NCBI RefSeq assembly: GCF_000384315.1
Contig: NZ_ARVW01000001.1
Span: 8,105,001-8,169,000 of the forward strand
DNA from: Amycolatopsis nigrescens CSC17Ta-90
Lineage (GTDB): Bacteria > Actinomycetota > Actinomycetes > Mycobacteriales > Pseudonocardiaceae
Direction of reading: 5' to 3'
DNA length: 64,000 nucleotides
The notes below the pieces were generated by a model that saw only the letters and a list, made by a program, of their open reading frames with translations, was not told where the DNA came from and searched no databases. The stretch's first letter is position 1. Each line of letters begins with the position of its first letter. The position numbers and the translations under genes were made by a program. Of the stretch, positions 24,643 through 35,113 are shown in pieces.

Positions 24643-25614
24643 GTGCCCAAGTTGGAGATGCTGTGGGAAGCGCACGACCCGCAGGTCGCGCTCGCCGAAA
24701 GGTTCGGCTTCCGGGACGCCGTATCGGCCGGTCGCTGGGTCACGACGACCGTTCACGAGCACTGGGGCATCCACATCGACTCCTGCGAGCGGATCGTGCT
24801 CAGTGGCCGCAACGCGTTGGCCTGGGTCACGGCCTCTTCCAGCCAACTGCTCGCGAAGTGGTCAGTCGTCCCAGAGCGGTTCGCACGCCTGTCGCAGATC
24901 GCTCGACTCACGCAGTGGCTCGACGGGAAAAAGCTGCCGGTGTCCTCGCCCGTTCAGTCAGCCACCGGCCAACCTCAGGTGGAGGTTGGCAAGGCTTCGA
25001 TGTGCCTCCAGCGTGTTGTCCATGGCGATCTCCTCGACGTTGACGACGACGATCAAGTACGAGCCGCCGGCGCGACGCTGGCCCAGCTTCATCAAGCGCT
25101 CGAGGGATATCCGGACGCCGATCAGGTAGTCCCGCACCAGGCGCAGCCGTTGGCGGCCCGTGTCACCGACTGGATCGACTCCGCCGGCGATCATGTCCCG
25201 AAGGCGGCTCGCGACGCCCTGGAGCGGCTCGTCGCTGGCGCGCCGGCTGACAGGCTGCCCACGCAGCTCCTCCACGGTGACTTCCGCTCGTCGAACGTCC
25301 TGTGCACCGGCGCCGAGATCGCCGCGGTGATCGACTTCGAGGAGGTCAGGGTCGACCACCGCATCGACGAGGTCGCTCGATCGGCCGTCCTGCTCGGGAC
25401 CCGGTTTCGCAACTGGGGGCCCGTGTCTGCAGAGGTCCGCGCAACATTCCTGTCCGGCTACGAGTCGGTACTGCAGCTGACGCCGGTCGAGAAGGGCTGG
25501 TGGGACATCCTCGTGCTCTGGTACACCCTGGCATTCGTGCCGCCTGGCGACGACCCAACGGGGTGGGGCTCATCAGCGCTGAGCCACCTCGAGGAACTCG
25601 CCTTGGACGCGTGA
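24643..25614 (+). CDS. Aminoglycoside-phosphotransferase-family kinase
   Basis: A 323-residue APH/choline-kinase-fold protein. The catalytic loop is LLHGDFRSSNVLC (HGDxxxxN) and the metal-binding segment is AVIDFEEVRVDHRIDEVA. The family includes antibiotic kinases and small-molecule kinases; nothing here proves an aminoglycoside substrate. GTG 24643 has GGAGGAG at a good distance. An ATG at 24598 would add 15 residues, but it lies within the palindromic operator. Confidence 0.78.
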   Translation: MPKLEMLWEAHDPQVALAERFGFRDAVSAGRWVTTTVHEHWGIHIDSCERIVLSGRNALAWVTASSSQLLAKWSVVPERFARLSQIARLTQWLDGKKLPVSSPVQSATGQPQVEVGKASMCLQRVVHGDLLDVDDDDQVRAAGATLAQLHQALEGYPDADQVVPHQAQPLAARVTDWIDSAGDHVPKAARDALERLVAGAPADRLPTQLLHGDFRSSNVLCTGAEIAAVIDFEEVRVDHRIDEVARSAVLLGTRFRNWGPVSAEVRATFLSGYESVLQLTPVEKGWWDILVLWYTLAFVPPGDDPTGWGSSALSHLEELALDA

Positions 25615-25616
25615 AC

Positions 25617-28007
<2,391 letters not shown>

Positions 28008-28051
28008 CGTGTCTCCATCTGCTGTCTACTCGGGCGGGCCGTCGGCAGGGG

Positions 28052-28459
28052 TCAGTACGCCCCGAGGCGGATCAGGTTTCCGGCGGGATCGCGGAAGGCG
28101 CAGTCGCGAATGCCGTACGGCTGATCGGTCGGTTCCTGGACGACCTCGGCGCCGCTGGCCTGCAGTCGGTCGAAGGTGGCGTCGACGTCCTTGGTGGCCA
28201 GGTTGATGCTGCTGAAGGTGCCCTTGGCCATCATCTCGGTGACGACCTTGCGTTCGTCGTCGTTGAGCCCGGGGGTCGCTTCCGGCGGGTACAGCACGAT
28301 GGACGTGTCGGGCTGGTCCTTGGGGCCGACCGTGATCCAGTGCATCCCGTTGTAGCCGACGTCGTTGCGGACCTCGAAGCCGAGGGTGTCGCGGTAGAAC
28401 GCGATCGCGGCGTCCGGGTCGTCCTGCGGGAGGTAGCTCGCGTGAATGTTGATGTCCAT
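28052..28459 (-). CDS. VOC-superfamily protein
   Basis: A 135-residue glyoxalase-like protein: MDINIHASYLPQDDPDAAIAFYRDTLGFEVRNDV, TFSSINLATKDVDATFDRLQASGAEVV and CAFRDPAGNLIRL. It lies 10 bases after the AraC gene and 44 before the UvrA-like gene, all on the minus strand, and is probably the middle gene of that operon. A ligand-binding or detoxifying role alongside the UvrA-like protein is inferred. Confidence 0.86.
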   Translation of the reverse strand: MDINIHASYLPQDDPDAAIAFYRDTLGFEVRNDVGYNGMHWITVGPKDQPDTSIVLYPPEATPGLNDDERKVVTEMMAKGTFSSINLATKDVDATFDRLQASGAEVVQEPTDQPYGIRDCAFRDPAGNLIRLGAY

Positions 28460-28469
28460 GGCGACGACA

Positions 28470-28913
28470 TTATGTCCGGCTCGCGGCCCGCGCTTCTCGA
28501 TTCCTGATCGGTCTGGTCACCTGTTTCGCGACGCACGGCGGCATCCCCTCGGTCGCCTGCGCCTCCTGCTGCCGGTAGGTGCTGGGCGGCATTCCGACCA
28601 GCTCGGTGAACCGGGTGCTGAAGGTGCCCAGTGACGAACAGCCGACCGCGAAGCAGACCTCGGTGACGCTCAGATCGCCACGGCGCAGCAGCGCCATCGC
28701 GCGCTCGATGCGCCGCGTCATCAGATAGGCGTAGGGCGACTCACCGTAGGCACGCCGGAACTCGCGGCTGAGGTGCCCGGCCGACATGTGCGCGCTGCGG
28801 GCAAGCGCCTCGACGTCCAGCGGCTGCGCGTACTCCCGGTCGATCCGGTCGCGAACGCGGCGCAGCCGAGCGAGGTCGCTCAGCTGCTGCGCCGGGTCGG
28901 GTCTGCTGGTCAC
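28470..28913 (-). CDS. Short AraC-family regulator
   Basis: A 147-residue AraC protein that is essentially only the DNA-binding domain: VRDRIDREYAQPLDVEALARSAHMSAGHLSREFRRAYGESPYAYLMTRRIERAM and VTEVCFAVGCSSLGTFSTRFTELVGMPPSTYR. There is no ligand domain, so activity may depend on its own level or a partner. It heads the AraC-VOC-UvrA2 unit, which it probably controls. Confidence 0.88.
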   Translation of the reverse strand: MTSRPDPAQQLSDLARLRRVRDRIDREYAQPLDVEALARSAHMSAGHLSREFRRAYGESPYAYLMTRRIERAMALLRRGDLSVTEVCFAVGCSSLGTFSTRFTELVGMPPSTYRQQEAQATEGMPPCVAKQVTRPIRNREARAASRT

Positions 28914-28956
28914 ATGCGAGATCGTGCCACATCAGACGGTGGGTGGAGCAGGATGG

Positions 28957-28974
28957 CCGGGGACTCTCCCCCGG
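28957..28974. terminator. Short hairpin in AraC/zinc-finger spacer
   Basis: CCGGGG (28957-28962) and CCCCGG (28969-28974) form a small stem 70 bases beyond the stop of the gene at 29045-29434. It is a possible weak terminator ahead of the AraC gene. Confidence 0.35.
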
Positions 28975-29044
28975 TTGAGGATTCCCCGAACACGGCAGTA
29001 ATTCGTCACCGTGACGTTTCGGGGTGACCTTGCCTGTCACTGGT

Positions 29045-29434
29045 TCAGCGGAGCCGCTCGAGTTCTCTCGCCGTCGCGGCCACTTCGCCGGCGAGCTTGC
29101 GCAGCTCTTCCACTTCCGCGCCGTCGTCGGCCGCGGTGACCACGTCCTCCGCCGCACAGCGCAGCTGGAACAGCCGATCCTGCAGCGCGGCGATCTCAGT
29201 GTTGGACAACACAACGGAATCTTCGGGCAGCCCGCTGCGTTGTACCGCGGTTCGCCGTTCGTACGCGCGCTGCCGGCAGGACTGCCCGCAATAGCGTCGC
29301 CGTCGCCCCACATTCCCGCTCTCCGGCAGGCGTCGGCCACACCAGCCGCAGTGCGTGGGCGCGATGTCGGTGCGCAGGGCGACCAATTCGTCACGTGACA
29401 CTTTGGTCTGCTGGGCCGCTTCGCTCACGGACAC
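29045..29434 (-). CDS. Small zinc-finger/coiled-coil protein
   Basis: A 129-residue protein of unknown function. Residues about 29-53 hold a CxxC...CxxxC cluster (CGWCGRRL, RRRYCGQSCRQRAYERR) that probably binds zinc. The C-terminal half is helical (LSNTEIAALQDRLFQL, VEELRKLAGEVAATARELERL). The basic arginine-rich loop suggests nucleic-acid contact. Its Cys cluster plus coiled coil echoes, on a small scale, the protein at 6649, but relationship is not shown. Confidence 0.7.
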   Translation of the reverse strand: MSVSEAAQQTKVSRDELVALRTDIAPTHCGWCGRRLPESGNVGRRRRYCGQSCRQRAYERRTAVQRSGLPEDSVVLSNTEIAALQDRLFQLRCAAEDVVTAADDGAEVEELRKLAGEVAATARELERLR

Positions 29435-29494
29435 GACCCTAACCGGCTACCGGAGGATCATGCCGGGGCCACGCCGGGAAGGCACACTGGTGAG

Positions 29495-30277
29495 GTGCTG
29501 ACCAGCCATCCTTACCTCGACGACCCGCTCCCCCGCGCTTTCGCCCACCGCGGGTGGCATCTGGACGAGCTCGACGGGATGGAGAACTCGCTGTCCGCCT
29601 TCCGTCGCGCGAGCGCGGAGGGTTACCGCTATCTGGAGACCGACGTGCACGCCACGTCGGACGGGGTCGTGGTGGTGCATCACGACGCACTGCTCGATCG
29701 GACCACCGACGGCAGTGGCCCGATCGCCCGGCGTCCGTGGGCGCAGGTGCGCCGGGCCAAGGTCGGTGGGGTCGAACCGCTCTGCCGGCTCGAAGATCTG
29801 TTGGAGGAAGTGCCGGAGGGTCGGTTCAACGTGGACGTGAAGTCCGACGCCGCGGTGGTGCCGTTCCTGCGGGTGCTGGAGCGCACCAAGTCCTACCAGC
29901 GGGTCGCCGCGGCCGCCTTCTCGGACAGCAGGCTGGCCCGCCTCCGCCGGCTGGCCGGGCCGAAGCTGCTCACGTCGCTCGGCCCGCGCTCAGCCGCGGT
30001 GCTCTGGGCCAACGGCTGGATGCCCTGGTTGCGGCTGGGCTTCCTCAGCCGTGGCGCGATGGCCCAGGTGCCGGTGAAGCAAGGTCTGCTGACCGTGGTG
30101 GACTCCTCGTTCCTGCGCTCGGCCGCGCGGGCCGGGATCGAGGTGCACACCTGGACCATCAACGAGGCCGCCGAGATGCGCAGGTTGCTCGACCTCGGGG
30201 TGCGCGGCATCGTCACGGACCGGCCGGACCTGTTGCGGGACGTGCTCATCGAACGCAGCGCCTGGCACGTCGGCTGA
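29495..30277 (+). CDS. Glycerophosphodiester phosphodiesterase
   Basis: A 260-residue GDPD-family enzyme (TIM barrel) hydrolysing glycerophosphodiesters to glycerol 3-phosphate and alcohol. FAHRGWHLDELDGMENSLSAF (HRG and catalytic Glu), YLETDVHATSDGVVVVHHDALLDRTTDG (Glu/Asp and His) and the end VHTWTINEAAEMRRLLDLGVRGIVTDRPDLL are canonical. No signal peptide is seen, so it is cytoplasmic. The start is GTG 29495. Confidence 0.92.
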   Translation: MLTSHPYLDDPLPRAFAHRGWHLDELDGMENSLSAFRRASAEGYRYLETDVHATSDGVVVVHHDALLDRTTDGSGPIARRPWAQVRRAKVGGVEPLCRLEDLLEEVPEGRFNVDVKSDAAVVPFLRVLERTKSYQRVAAAAFSDSRLARLRRLAGPKLLTSLGPRSAAVLWANGWMPWLRLGFLSRGAMAQVPVKQGLLTVVDSSFLRSAARAGIEVHTWTINEAAEMRRLLDLGVRGIVTDRPDLLRDVLIERSAWHVG

Positions 30278-30281
30278 CGCC

Positions 30282-30983
30282 TCAGCGCGGCGGCTTGCCC
30301 TCCCAAGCCGCGGTCCAGGTCTTCGGTCCGAGCCTGCCGGAGTCGTTGATGCCGTTCGCCCGTTGCAGGTCGAGTACCGCCTGCTTGGTCTTCTCGTAGT
30401 AGCAGCCGGTGCCGCTGAAGCCGTAGCCGAACGCGTTCATTCGCAGCTGGAAGGCCTTGAGCGCGGGAGCGCAGTCGCCGTAGGCGTAGACCACACCGGG
30501 CCACGCTGGCTTCGCGCCCGGCGGCGGGACCGGGGCCGGCTTCGGGGGCGGCGTGGGTGCGGGGGTGCCTCCGCCGCCGATGTAGGCCGCCTCCTGGTAG
30601 GTCGGCTTGCGCTTGCTGCGTGCGTCGCTGTCGTCGGTCAGCCGCAGCTTGCCGGCGCACTCCCACGGCTGCCAGCCCCGCATCCGGTACAGGTAGAGCG
30701 CGCGGTAGTCCTGCTCGTGCGGGCTCGCCTGGTCCGGCCTGCCGGCGCCGCCGACGCTCTGCCAGGTCGCCAGGTTGAACTGGTAGGCGCCGTAGTAGCC
30801 GTTGCCGGTGTTGATGTTGTACCGGCCGCTCGACTCGCACATCCGCAGCTTCGCCCATGCGCTGGACGGCGGGTCTGCGGCCGCCGTTCCGCTCAGCACG
30901 ATCTGCACTCCCATGGCAGCGATACCGATGAGCAAAACTCTGACGAATGCCCTGGTGGTGGCGCCGAGCCGGTCCTTCCGCAT
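30282..30983 (-). CDS. Rpf-like cell wall lytic transglycosylase with peptidoglycan-binding domain
   Basis: A 233-residue secreted protein. The signal peptide covers about residues 1-35 (AFVRVLLIGIAAMGVQIVLSGTAAA). The Rpf domain follows (SAWAKLRMCESSGRYNINTGNGYYGAYQFNLATWQSVGG, with the catalytic Glu in MCESSG). A Pro-rich linker (TPAPTPPPKPAPVPPP) leads to a C-terminal PG_binding_1 domain (LKAFQLRMNAFGYGF, LQRANGINDSGRLGPKTW). It cleaves peptidoglycan and may promote resuscitation. ATG 30983 is preferred to the upstream GTG at 31025. Confidence 0.88.
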   Translation of the reverse strand: MRKDRLGATTRAFVRVLLIGIAAMGVQIVLSGTAAADPPSSAWAKLRMCESSGRYNINTGNGYYGAYQFNLATWQSVGGAGRPDQASPHEQDYRALYLYRMRGWQPWECAGKLRLTDDSDARSKRKPTYQEAAYIGGGGTPAPTPPPKPAPVPPPGAKPAWPGVVYAYGDCAPALKAFQLRMNAFGYGFSGTGCYYEKTKQAVLDLQRANGINDSGRLGPKTWTAAWEGKPPR

Positions 30984-31235
30984 GAGTGCACAGTAAATAA
31001 CCGCCCCATTAACCACAAGAGTCACAGCGCAAACTCCAGCATCACATGAAACAACTCTCGCGTTGGTTTACGACACGCCCGAGGTCGGTGACTAATTTTT
31101 GTGGCGTGGCTCAATTCGGGCATTTAAGAGAAAGTTTTGCTTACCCTCCCCTATCCGGGTGAGCGGTCGCGCGGGCCGGCCATTTGCGGAACCGGCCCAA
31201 TGTTGTAGGCGGCATGCCAGATAGGGTCGTCTGTC
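30984..31235. promoter_or_regulatory. Divergent rpf/tdk spacer (252 bases)
   Basis: A relatively AT-rich stretch that must hold the promoters of both genes. GGGCCGG (31173-31179) and CCGGCCC (31192-31198) form a dyad near the tdk start. I looked for a ydaO-type c-di-AMP riboswitch, often found before rpf genes, and did not see one. No open frame is supported here. Confidence 0.3.
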
Positions 31236-31994
31236 GTGACCTTGCTCGGCGACAGCCAACTCGACCCGACCGACGCCCTTTCTTCGGTCCCCGCGGCCGG
31301 TTCGAGACGTGGCACTCCGGTCGTCGGCAAGCTCAAGTTCTGCTACGGCCCGATGGACTGCGGGAAGTCGACGCTGGCGTTGCAGATCGACCACAACCAC
31401 GCCCGTCAGGGCAGGCAGGGCCTGCTGCTGGTCCGGCACGACCGGTCCGGCACCGCGCAGATCAGCAGCCGGATCGGCATCACCAGGCAGGCCATCGAGG
31501 TCGGCCATGACACCGACCTGCGGCTGCTGGTCCGGAACCGGTGGGCCAGTGGGCGGCACGTGGACTACCTGATCGTGGACGAGGCGCAGTTCCTCCTGCC
31601 GTGGCAGGTGGACCAACTGGCCGAACTGGCCGACGACGTCCAGATCGACGTCTACTGCTTCGGGATCGCCACGGACTTCCGCAGCCGGCTGTTCCCCGGC
31701 GCGCAGCGGCTGTTCGAGCTCGCGGACGAGCTGCAGCCGGTGCAGGTCGAGGTGTTGTGCTGGTGCGGCCTGCCCGGCCGGTTCAACGCCAGGGTGCTTG
31801 ACGGCGAGGTGTTACGGGCCGGTGACACGGTCGTGGTGGCGGACACCGAACCGGGTACCGTTGAAAGTTCAGCTTCATTACCTAAGGAGGCCGAGACGAC
31901 TACTATGCGTTACCAAGTATTGTGTCGCCGACACTTCCGGCTTGGAGATCTGGGTCCGTCTACGCCCAGACACGGTCAGTTACGGCTGACCTGA
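31236..31994 (+). CDS. tdk: Thymidine kinase
   Basis: A class II thymidine kinase of 252 residues; it phosphorylates thymidine with ATP in the salvage pathway. P-loop FCYGPMDCGKSTLALQI at about residue 36, YLIVDEAQFLLPWQVDQLAEL (catalytic Glu) and zinc-ligand pairs CWCG and CRRHF. It is about 50 residues longer than typical because of a non-conserved N-terminal stretch before VVGKLKFCYGP. It is divergent from rpf. Confidence 0.93.
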   Translation: MTLLGDSQLDPTDALSSVPAAGSRRGTPVVGKLKFCYGPMDCGKSTLALQIDHNHARQGRQGLLLVRHDRSGTAQISSRIGITRQAIEVGHDTDLRLLVRNRWASGRHVDYLIVDEAQFLLPWQVDQLAELADDVQIDVYCFGIATDFRSRLFPGAQRLFELADELQPVQVEVLCWCGLPGRFNARVLDGEVLRAGDTVVVADTEPGTVESSASLPKEAETTTMRYQVLCRRHFRLGDLGPSTPRHGQLRLT

Positions 31995-32137
31995 ACCGGA
32001 CACCCGATCGCCCACCTGGGGGATATCCCCAGAAAGAACCCCATAACCGCGTCACGTCGAGGCGTAGATCGTCTCCTATTGGTGGAAGCTGTCAACGACG
32101 GTGACGCAGCTCATCGTGAGCGACGACATGCTGGTCC

Positions 32138-32164
32138 GGGAATCCCTGATCCCCGGCTGTCGTT
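32138..32164 (+). promoter_or_regulatory. SigR-type promoter of rbpA
   Basis: GGGAAT (32138-32143), exactly 18 bases, then GTT (32162-32164). This matches the SigR/SigH thiol-stress consensus GGAAT-N18-GTT. It lies 56 bases before the rbpA start. In Streptomyces coelicolor rbpA is a known SigR target, so oxidative or thiol stress induction is likely. Confidence 0.75.
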
Positions 32165-32219
32165 GCATAGGGTGAGCATCGCCCAGGCTCTACCCGGAGC
32201 CGACTGAAAGGACTCCATC

Positions 32220-32564
32220 ATGGCCGACCGTGTTCTCCGTGGAAGCCGGTTGGGAGCGGTCAGCTACGAGACCGACCGCAATCACGACCTCGCACCGCGC
32301 CGCACGGTGCGGTACGCGTGTCCCAAGGACCACGAGTTCGAGGTCCCCTTCTCCGACGACGCCGAGATCCCTTCGGTGTGGGAGTGCCGTCTGCACGGCA
32401 GCGAATCCGAGATCGTCGACGGCGGGCAGCCCGAGCAGAAGAAGGTCAAGCCCCCGAGGACGCATTGGGACATGCTGCTGGAGCGGCGCTCCATTCCGGA
32501 GCTCGAGGATCTGCTGAACGAACGTCTCGCCGAGCTCAAGGGTCGACGGACCCGCTCGGCCTAG
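32220..32564 (+). CDS. rbpA: RNA polymerase-binding protein RbpA
   Basis: A 114-residue actinobacterial transcription factor that binds the beta' subunit and principal sigma factor and stabilises the open complex. The start MADRVLRGSRLGAVSYETDRNHDLAPRR, core VRYACPKDHEFEVPFSDDAEIPSVWECRLHG (two Cys) and sigma-interaction end THWDMLLERRSIPELEDLLNERL are diagnostic. RbpA also affects rifampicin sensitivity. GAAAGGA lies before the ATG; a SigR-type promoter and a strong terminator frame it as a single-gene unit. Confidence 0.97.
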   Translation: MADRVLRGSRLGAVSYETDRNHDLAPRRTVRYACPKDHEFEVPFSDDAEIPSVWECRLHGSESEIVDGGQPEQKKVKPPRTHWDMLLERRSIPELEDLLNERLAELKGRRTRSA

Positions 32565-32585
32565 GTAGCCCGCGCTCCCACCACT

Positions 32586-32624
32586 GAGAAAGGCCCCGTG
32601 TCCTCCCCCCACGGGGCCTTTCTC
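32586..32624. terminator. Bidirectional terminator after rbpA
   Basis: GAGAAAGGCCCCGTG (32586-32600) pairs perfectly with CACGGGGCCTTTCTC (32610-32624) around a 9-base loop. It sits between rbpA and the convergent ECF42 gene. A short T-rich tract follows on both sides. Confidence 0.8.
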
Positions 32625-32650
32625 ATGCCCTTTTCACCGATCGCGAATGC

Positions 32651-33868
32651 TCAACTGAGCGCCTGGCGGTGCTGCCGCAGCAGATCGCGTTCGGCCGCGT
32701 TTTCGGTGCGGTTCAACGCCGCCTGATAAGCCTGTGCGGCCTCTTCGGTTCGACCGAGGCGCCGGAGCAGGTCCGCGCGGATCGCGTGGAACAGGTGGTA
32801 GTTCTCCAGGCCAAGTTCGTCGACGAGGGCGAGCGCGGTCTCGGGCCCCTCGACCTCGGCCACCGCGACCGCCCGGTTGAGGGCCACCACCGGGCTCGCC
32901 GTGAAGGCCTGGAGGTGGTCGTACAGCCGGCGGATCTGCGCCCAGTCGGTGGCGGCCGCGTCCGGTGCGTCGCTGTGCACGGCGTTGATCGCCGCCTGGA
33001 TCTGGTAAGGGCCGGGCTGATCGCGGCGGAGACATCGCCGGACGAGGGCCTGGCCTTCGGTGATGAGCTCGCGATCCCACCGGTTCCGGTCCTGGTCGGC
33101 CAGCAGCACCAGCGCGCCGTCCGGGGTGGTGCGGGCCGGACGGCGCGACTCGATCAGCAGCATGAGCGCGAGCAGGCCGATGACCTCGGGCTCGTCGGGC
33201 ATCAGCTCGGCGAGCAGCCGGCCGAGGCGGATCGCTTCCGCGCACAGGTCTTCGCGGACGAGCCGGTCGCCCGAGCTGGCCGTGTAGCCCTCGTTGAAGA
33301 TCAGGTAGAGCACGGCCAGCACGGCCCGGAGCCGGTCCGGGAGGTCGGCGTCGCCGGGGATCCGGTAGGGAATCCCGGCGTCGCGGATCTTGGCCTTGGC
33401 GCGCACCAGGCGCTGGGCCATGGTCGGCTCCGGCACCAGGAAAGCCCGTGCGATCTCGGTGGTGGCGAGCCCGCCGAGCAGCCGCAGCGTGAGCGCCACC
33501 CGGACGCCGGTACCGAGCGCCGGGTGGCAGCAGGTGAAGATGAGCCGCAGCCGGTCGTCGCGCACGGCACCCTCCTCGGCTGGTTCTTCGCGGGCGTGCA
33601 GCAGGGCCGCTTGCGCGTGCCGGTCTTCGCGGGAGGCTTCCCGGCGGAGCCGGTCGAGCGCCCGGTTGCGGGCGGTGGTGATGATCCAGCCCGCTGGACT
33701 GGGCGGCAGGCCCGCGTCGGGCCACCGTGCCATGGCCGTGGTGAAGGCCTCCTGGACCGCTTCCTCGGCGACATCAAGGTCACCGAAGACGCGGGCCAGG
33801 ACGGCCACCGCGCGCCCGTACTCCTGACGGAACACGCGCGCTATCTCCGGCGTGCCGGAGGAGGTCAA
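32651..33868 (-). CDS. ECF42-type sigma factor with TPR-like C-domain
   Basis: A 405-residue sigma factor. Region 2 ([39 protein letters not shown]) and region 4 ([37 protein letters not shown]) are followed by the long DUF6596/TPR-like domain ([53 protein letters not shown]) typical of ECF42, which needs no anti-sigma factor. It most likely starts at a TTG (33868) whose bases overlap the YCII stop (TTGA); no other start fits. It is coupled to the YCII gene, the usual ECF42 partner. Confidence 0.88.
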   Translation of the reverse strand: MTSSGTPEIARVFRQEYGRAVAVLARVFGDLDVAEEAVQEAFTTAMARWPDAGLPPSPAGWIITTARNRALDRLRREASREDRHAQAALLHAREEPAEEGAVRDDRLRLIFTCCHPALGTGVRVALTLRLLGGLATTEIARAFLVPEPTMAQRLVRAKAKIRDAGIPYRIPGDADLPDRLRAVLAVLYLIFNEGYTASSGDRLVREDLCAEAIRLGRLLAELMPDEPEVIGLLALMLLIESRRPARTTPDGALVLLADQDRNRWDRELITEGQALVRRCLRRDQPGPYQIQAAINAVHSDAPDAAATDWAQIRRLYDHLQAFTASPVVALNRAVAVAEVEGPETALALVDELGLENYHLFHAIRADLLRRLGRTEEAAQAYQAALNRTENAAERDLLRQHRQALS

Positions 33869-34218
33869 GCGCAGCTTCCATCCTGCAGCGGCCGCACCTC
33901 GATCGGCAGGGTGATCGCCTTCGCCACCTTGCGGCCCCATTCGAGCGCGGCGTCGAGATCGGGTGCCGCGATGACGGTGAACCCGCCGATGTGCTCCTTG
34001 CCTTCGACGTACGGGCCGTCGGTGACGAGCACGTCATCGTCCTTGGCGCGCAGCACGGTGGCCGTGCTCGGCGGATGCAGTCCGCCGGCGAACACCCACG
34101 CGCCCGCCGCCCGAAGCTCGTCGTTCACCGCTTCGAGGTCCCGCATGATCGGGTCCAGGATCTCGGGCGGGGGCGCTTCGCCATCCGGCTGGTAGATGCT
34201 GAGCAAGTACTGCTTCAT
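33865..34218 (-). CDS. YCII-related (DGPF) protein, ECF42 partner
   Basis: A 117-residue DGPF-family protein: [56 protein letters not shown] and LPIEVRPL. Genes of this type accompany ECF42 sigma factors and are often their targets. GGAGGAGATTCCG precedes ATG 34218. Its stop overlaps the TTG start of the sigma factor. Confidence 0.9.
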   Translation of the reverse strand: MKQYLLSIYQPDGEAPPPEILDPIMRDLEAVNDELRAAGAWVFAGGLHPPSTATVLRAKDDDVLVTDGPYVEGKEHIGGFTVIAAPDLDAALEWGRKVAKAITLPIEVRPLQDGSCA

Positions 34219-34324
34219 CGGAATCTCCTCCTTGGCGTCTCCACCGGCGTCGTGCCGGGTTCTCATCCCCCACACGAACGGCCCGCGGCCGGATCGACAG
34301 CCAGAGCCGGATCCGCCAGGAAAA

Positions 34325-35089
34325 TCAGCGGCCGAGCAGACCGCGCAGCTGTTCCCAGCGGCGGCGCAGGCCCCAGTGGCCGACCCGGATCACCGCTTCC
34401 CGCACGATCGAGCCGCTCATCTTGGACTCGCCGATCTCGCGCTCGGTGAAGGTGATGGGCACCTCGACCACGCTGAACCCGGCGTCCACCGTGCGCCAGG
34501 TGAGGTCGATCTGGAAGCAGTAGCCGTGCGAGGCCACCTCGTCCAAGGCCAGCTTCTCCAGCACTTCACGGCGATACGCGCGGAAACCCGCGGTGATGTC
34601 GTTGACCCGCACGCCGAGGGCGATCCTGGAGTACAGGTTGCCGCCCCTGGACAGGATCTCCCGGCGCTTCGGCCAGTTGACCACGCTGCCGCCCGGCACG
34701 TAGCGGGAGCCGACGACCAGGTCGGCGTCGCCCAGCGCGTCCAGCAGCCGGGGCAGGTCCTCCGGGGCATGTGAGCCGTCCGCGTCCATTTCGACCAGCG
34801 TCGCGTAGCCCTTGGCGAGCGCCCAGCGGAAGCCGGCGATGTAGGCGGCACCGAGGCCCGCCTTCTCGGTCCGGTGCATGACGTGCACGCGCTCGTCCGC
34901 CGCGGCCAGCTCGTCCGCCAGCTCGCCGGTGCCGTCCGGGCTGCCGTCGTCGACGACCAGCGCGTGCACCTCCGGCAACGTCTCGTGCAGTCTGCGCAGG
35001 ATCGGCCCCAGGTTTTCGCGCTCGTTGTAGGTCGGGATCACCACCAGCACCGGCTCGATCGGCTGTGCCCCCCGCGGCGCCTGCGCCAT
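34325..35089 (-). CDS. Polyprenol-phosphate mannosyltransferase (Ppm1 catalytic type)
   Basis: A GT2 glycosyltransferase of 254 residues that by family transfers mannose from GDP-mannose to polyprenol phosphate for lipoglycan and protein mannosylation. [16 protein letters not shown] at the start, [27 protein letters not shown] (metal-binding DxD) and the membrane-proximal end [26 protein letters not shown] are canonical. It has no C-terminal membrane domain and lies directly after lnt. In mycobacteria the two activities form one Lnt-Ppm polypeptide or an interacting pair. Confidence 0.9.
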   Translation of the reverse strand: MAQAPRGAQPIEPVLVVIPTYNERENLGPILRRLHETLPEVHALVVDDGSPDGTGELADELAAADERVHVMHRTEKAGLGAAYIAGFRWALAKGYATLVEMDADGSHAPEDLPRLLDALGDADLVVGSRYVPGGSVVNWPKRREILSRGGNLYSRIALGVRVNDITAGFRAYRREVLEKLALDEVASHGYCFQIDLTWRTVDAGFSVVEVPITFTEREIGESKMSGSIVREAVIRVGHWGLRRRWEQLRGLLGR

Positions 35090-35113
35090 TCCCTGTCTCC
35101 TCCGTGTCCCTTT

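Noticed and set aside
30984..31235. c-di-AMP (ydaO) riboswitch before the rpf gene
   Set aside because: Such elements are common before rpf genes, but the conserved core was not found on the minus strand here.
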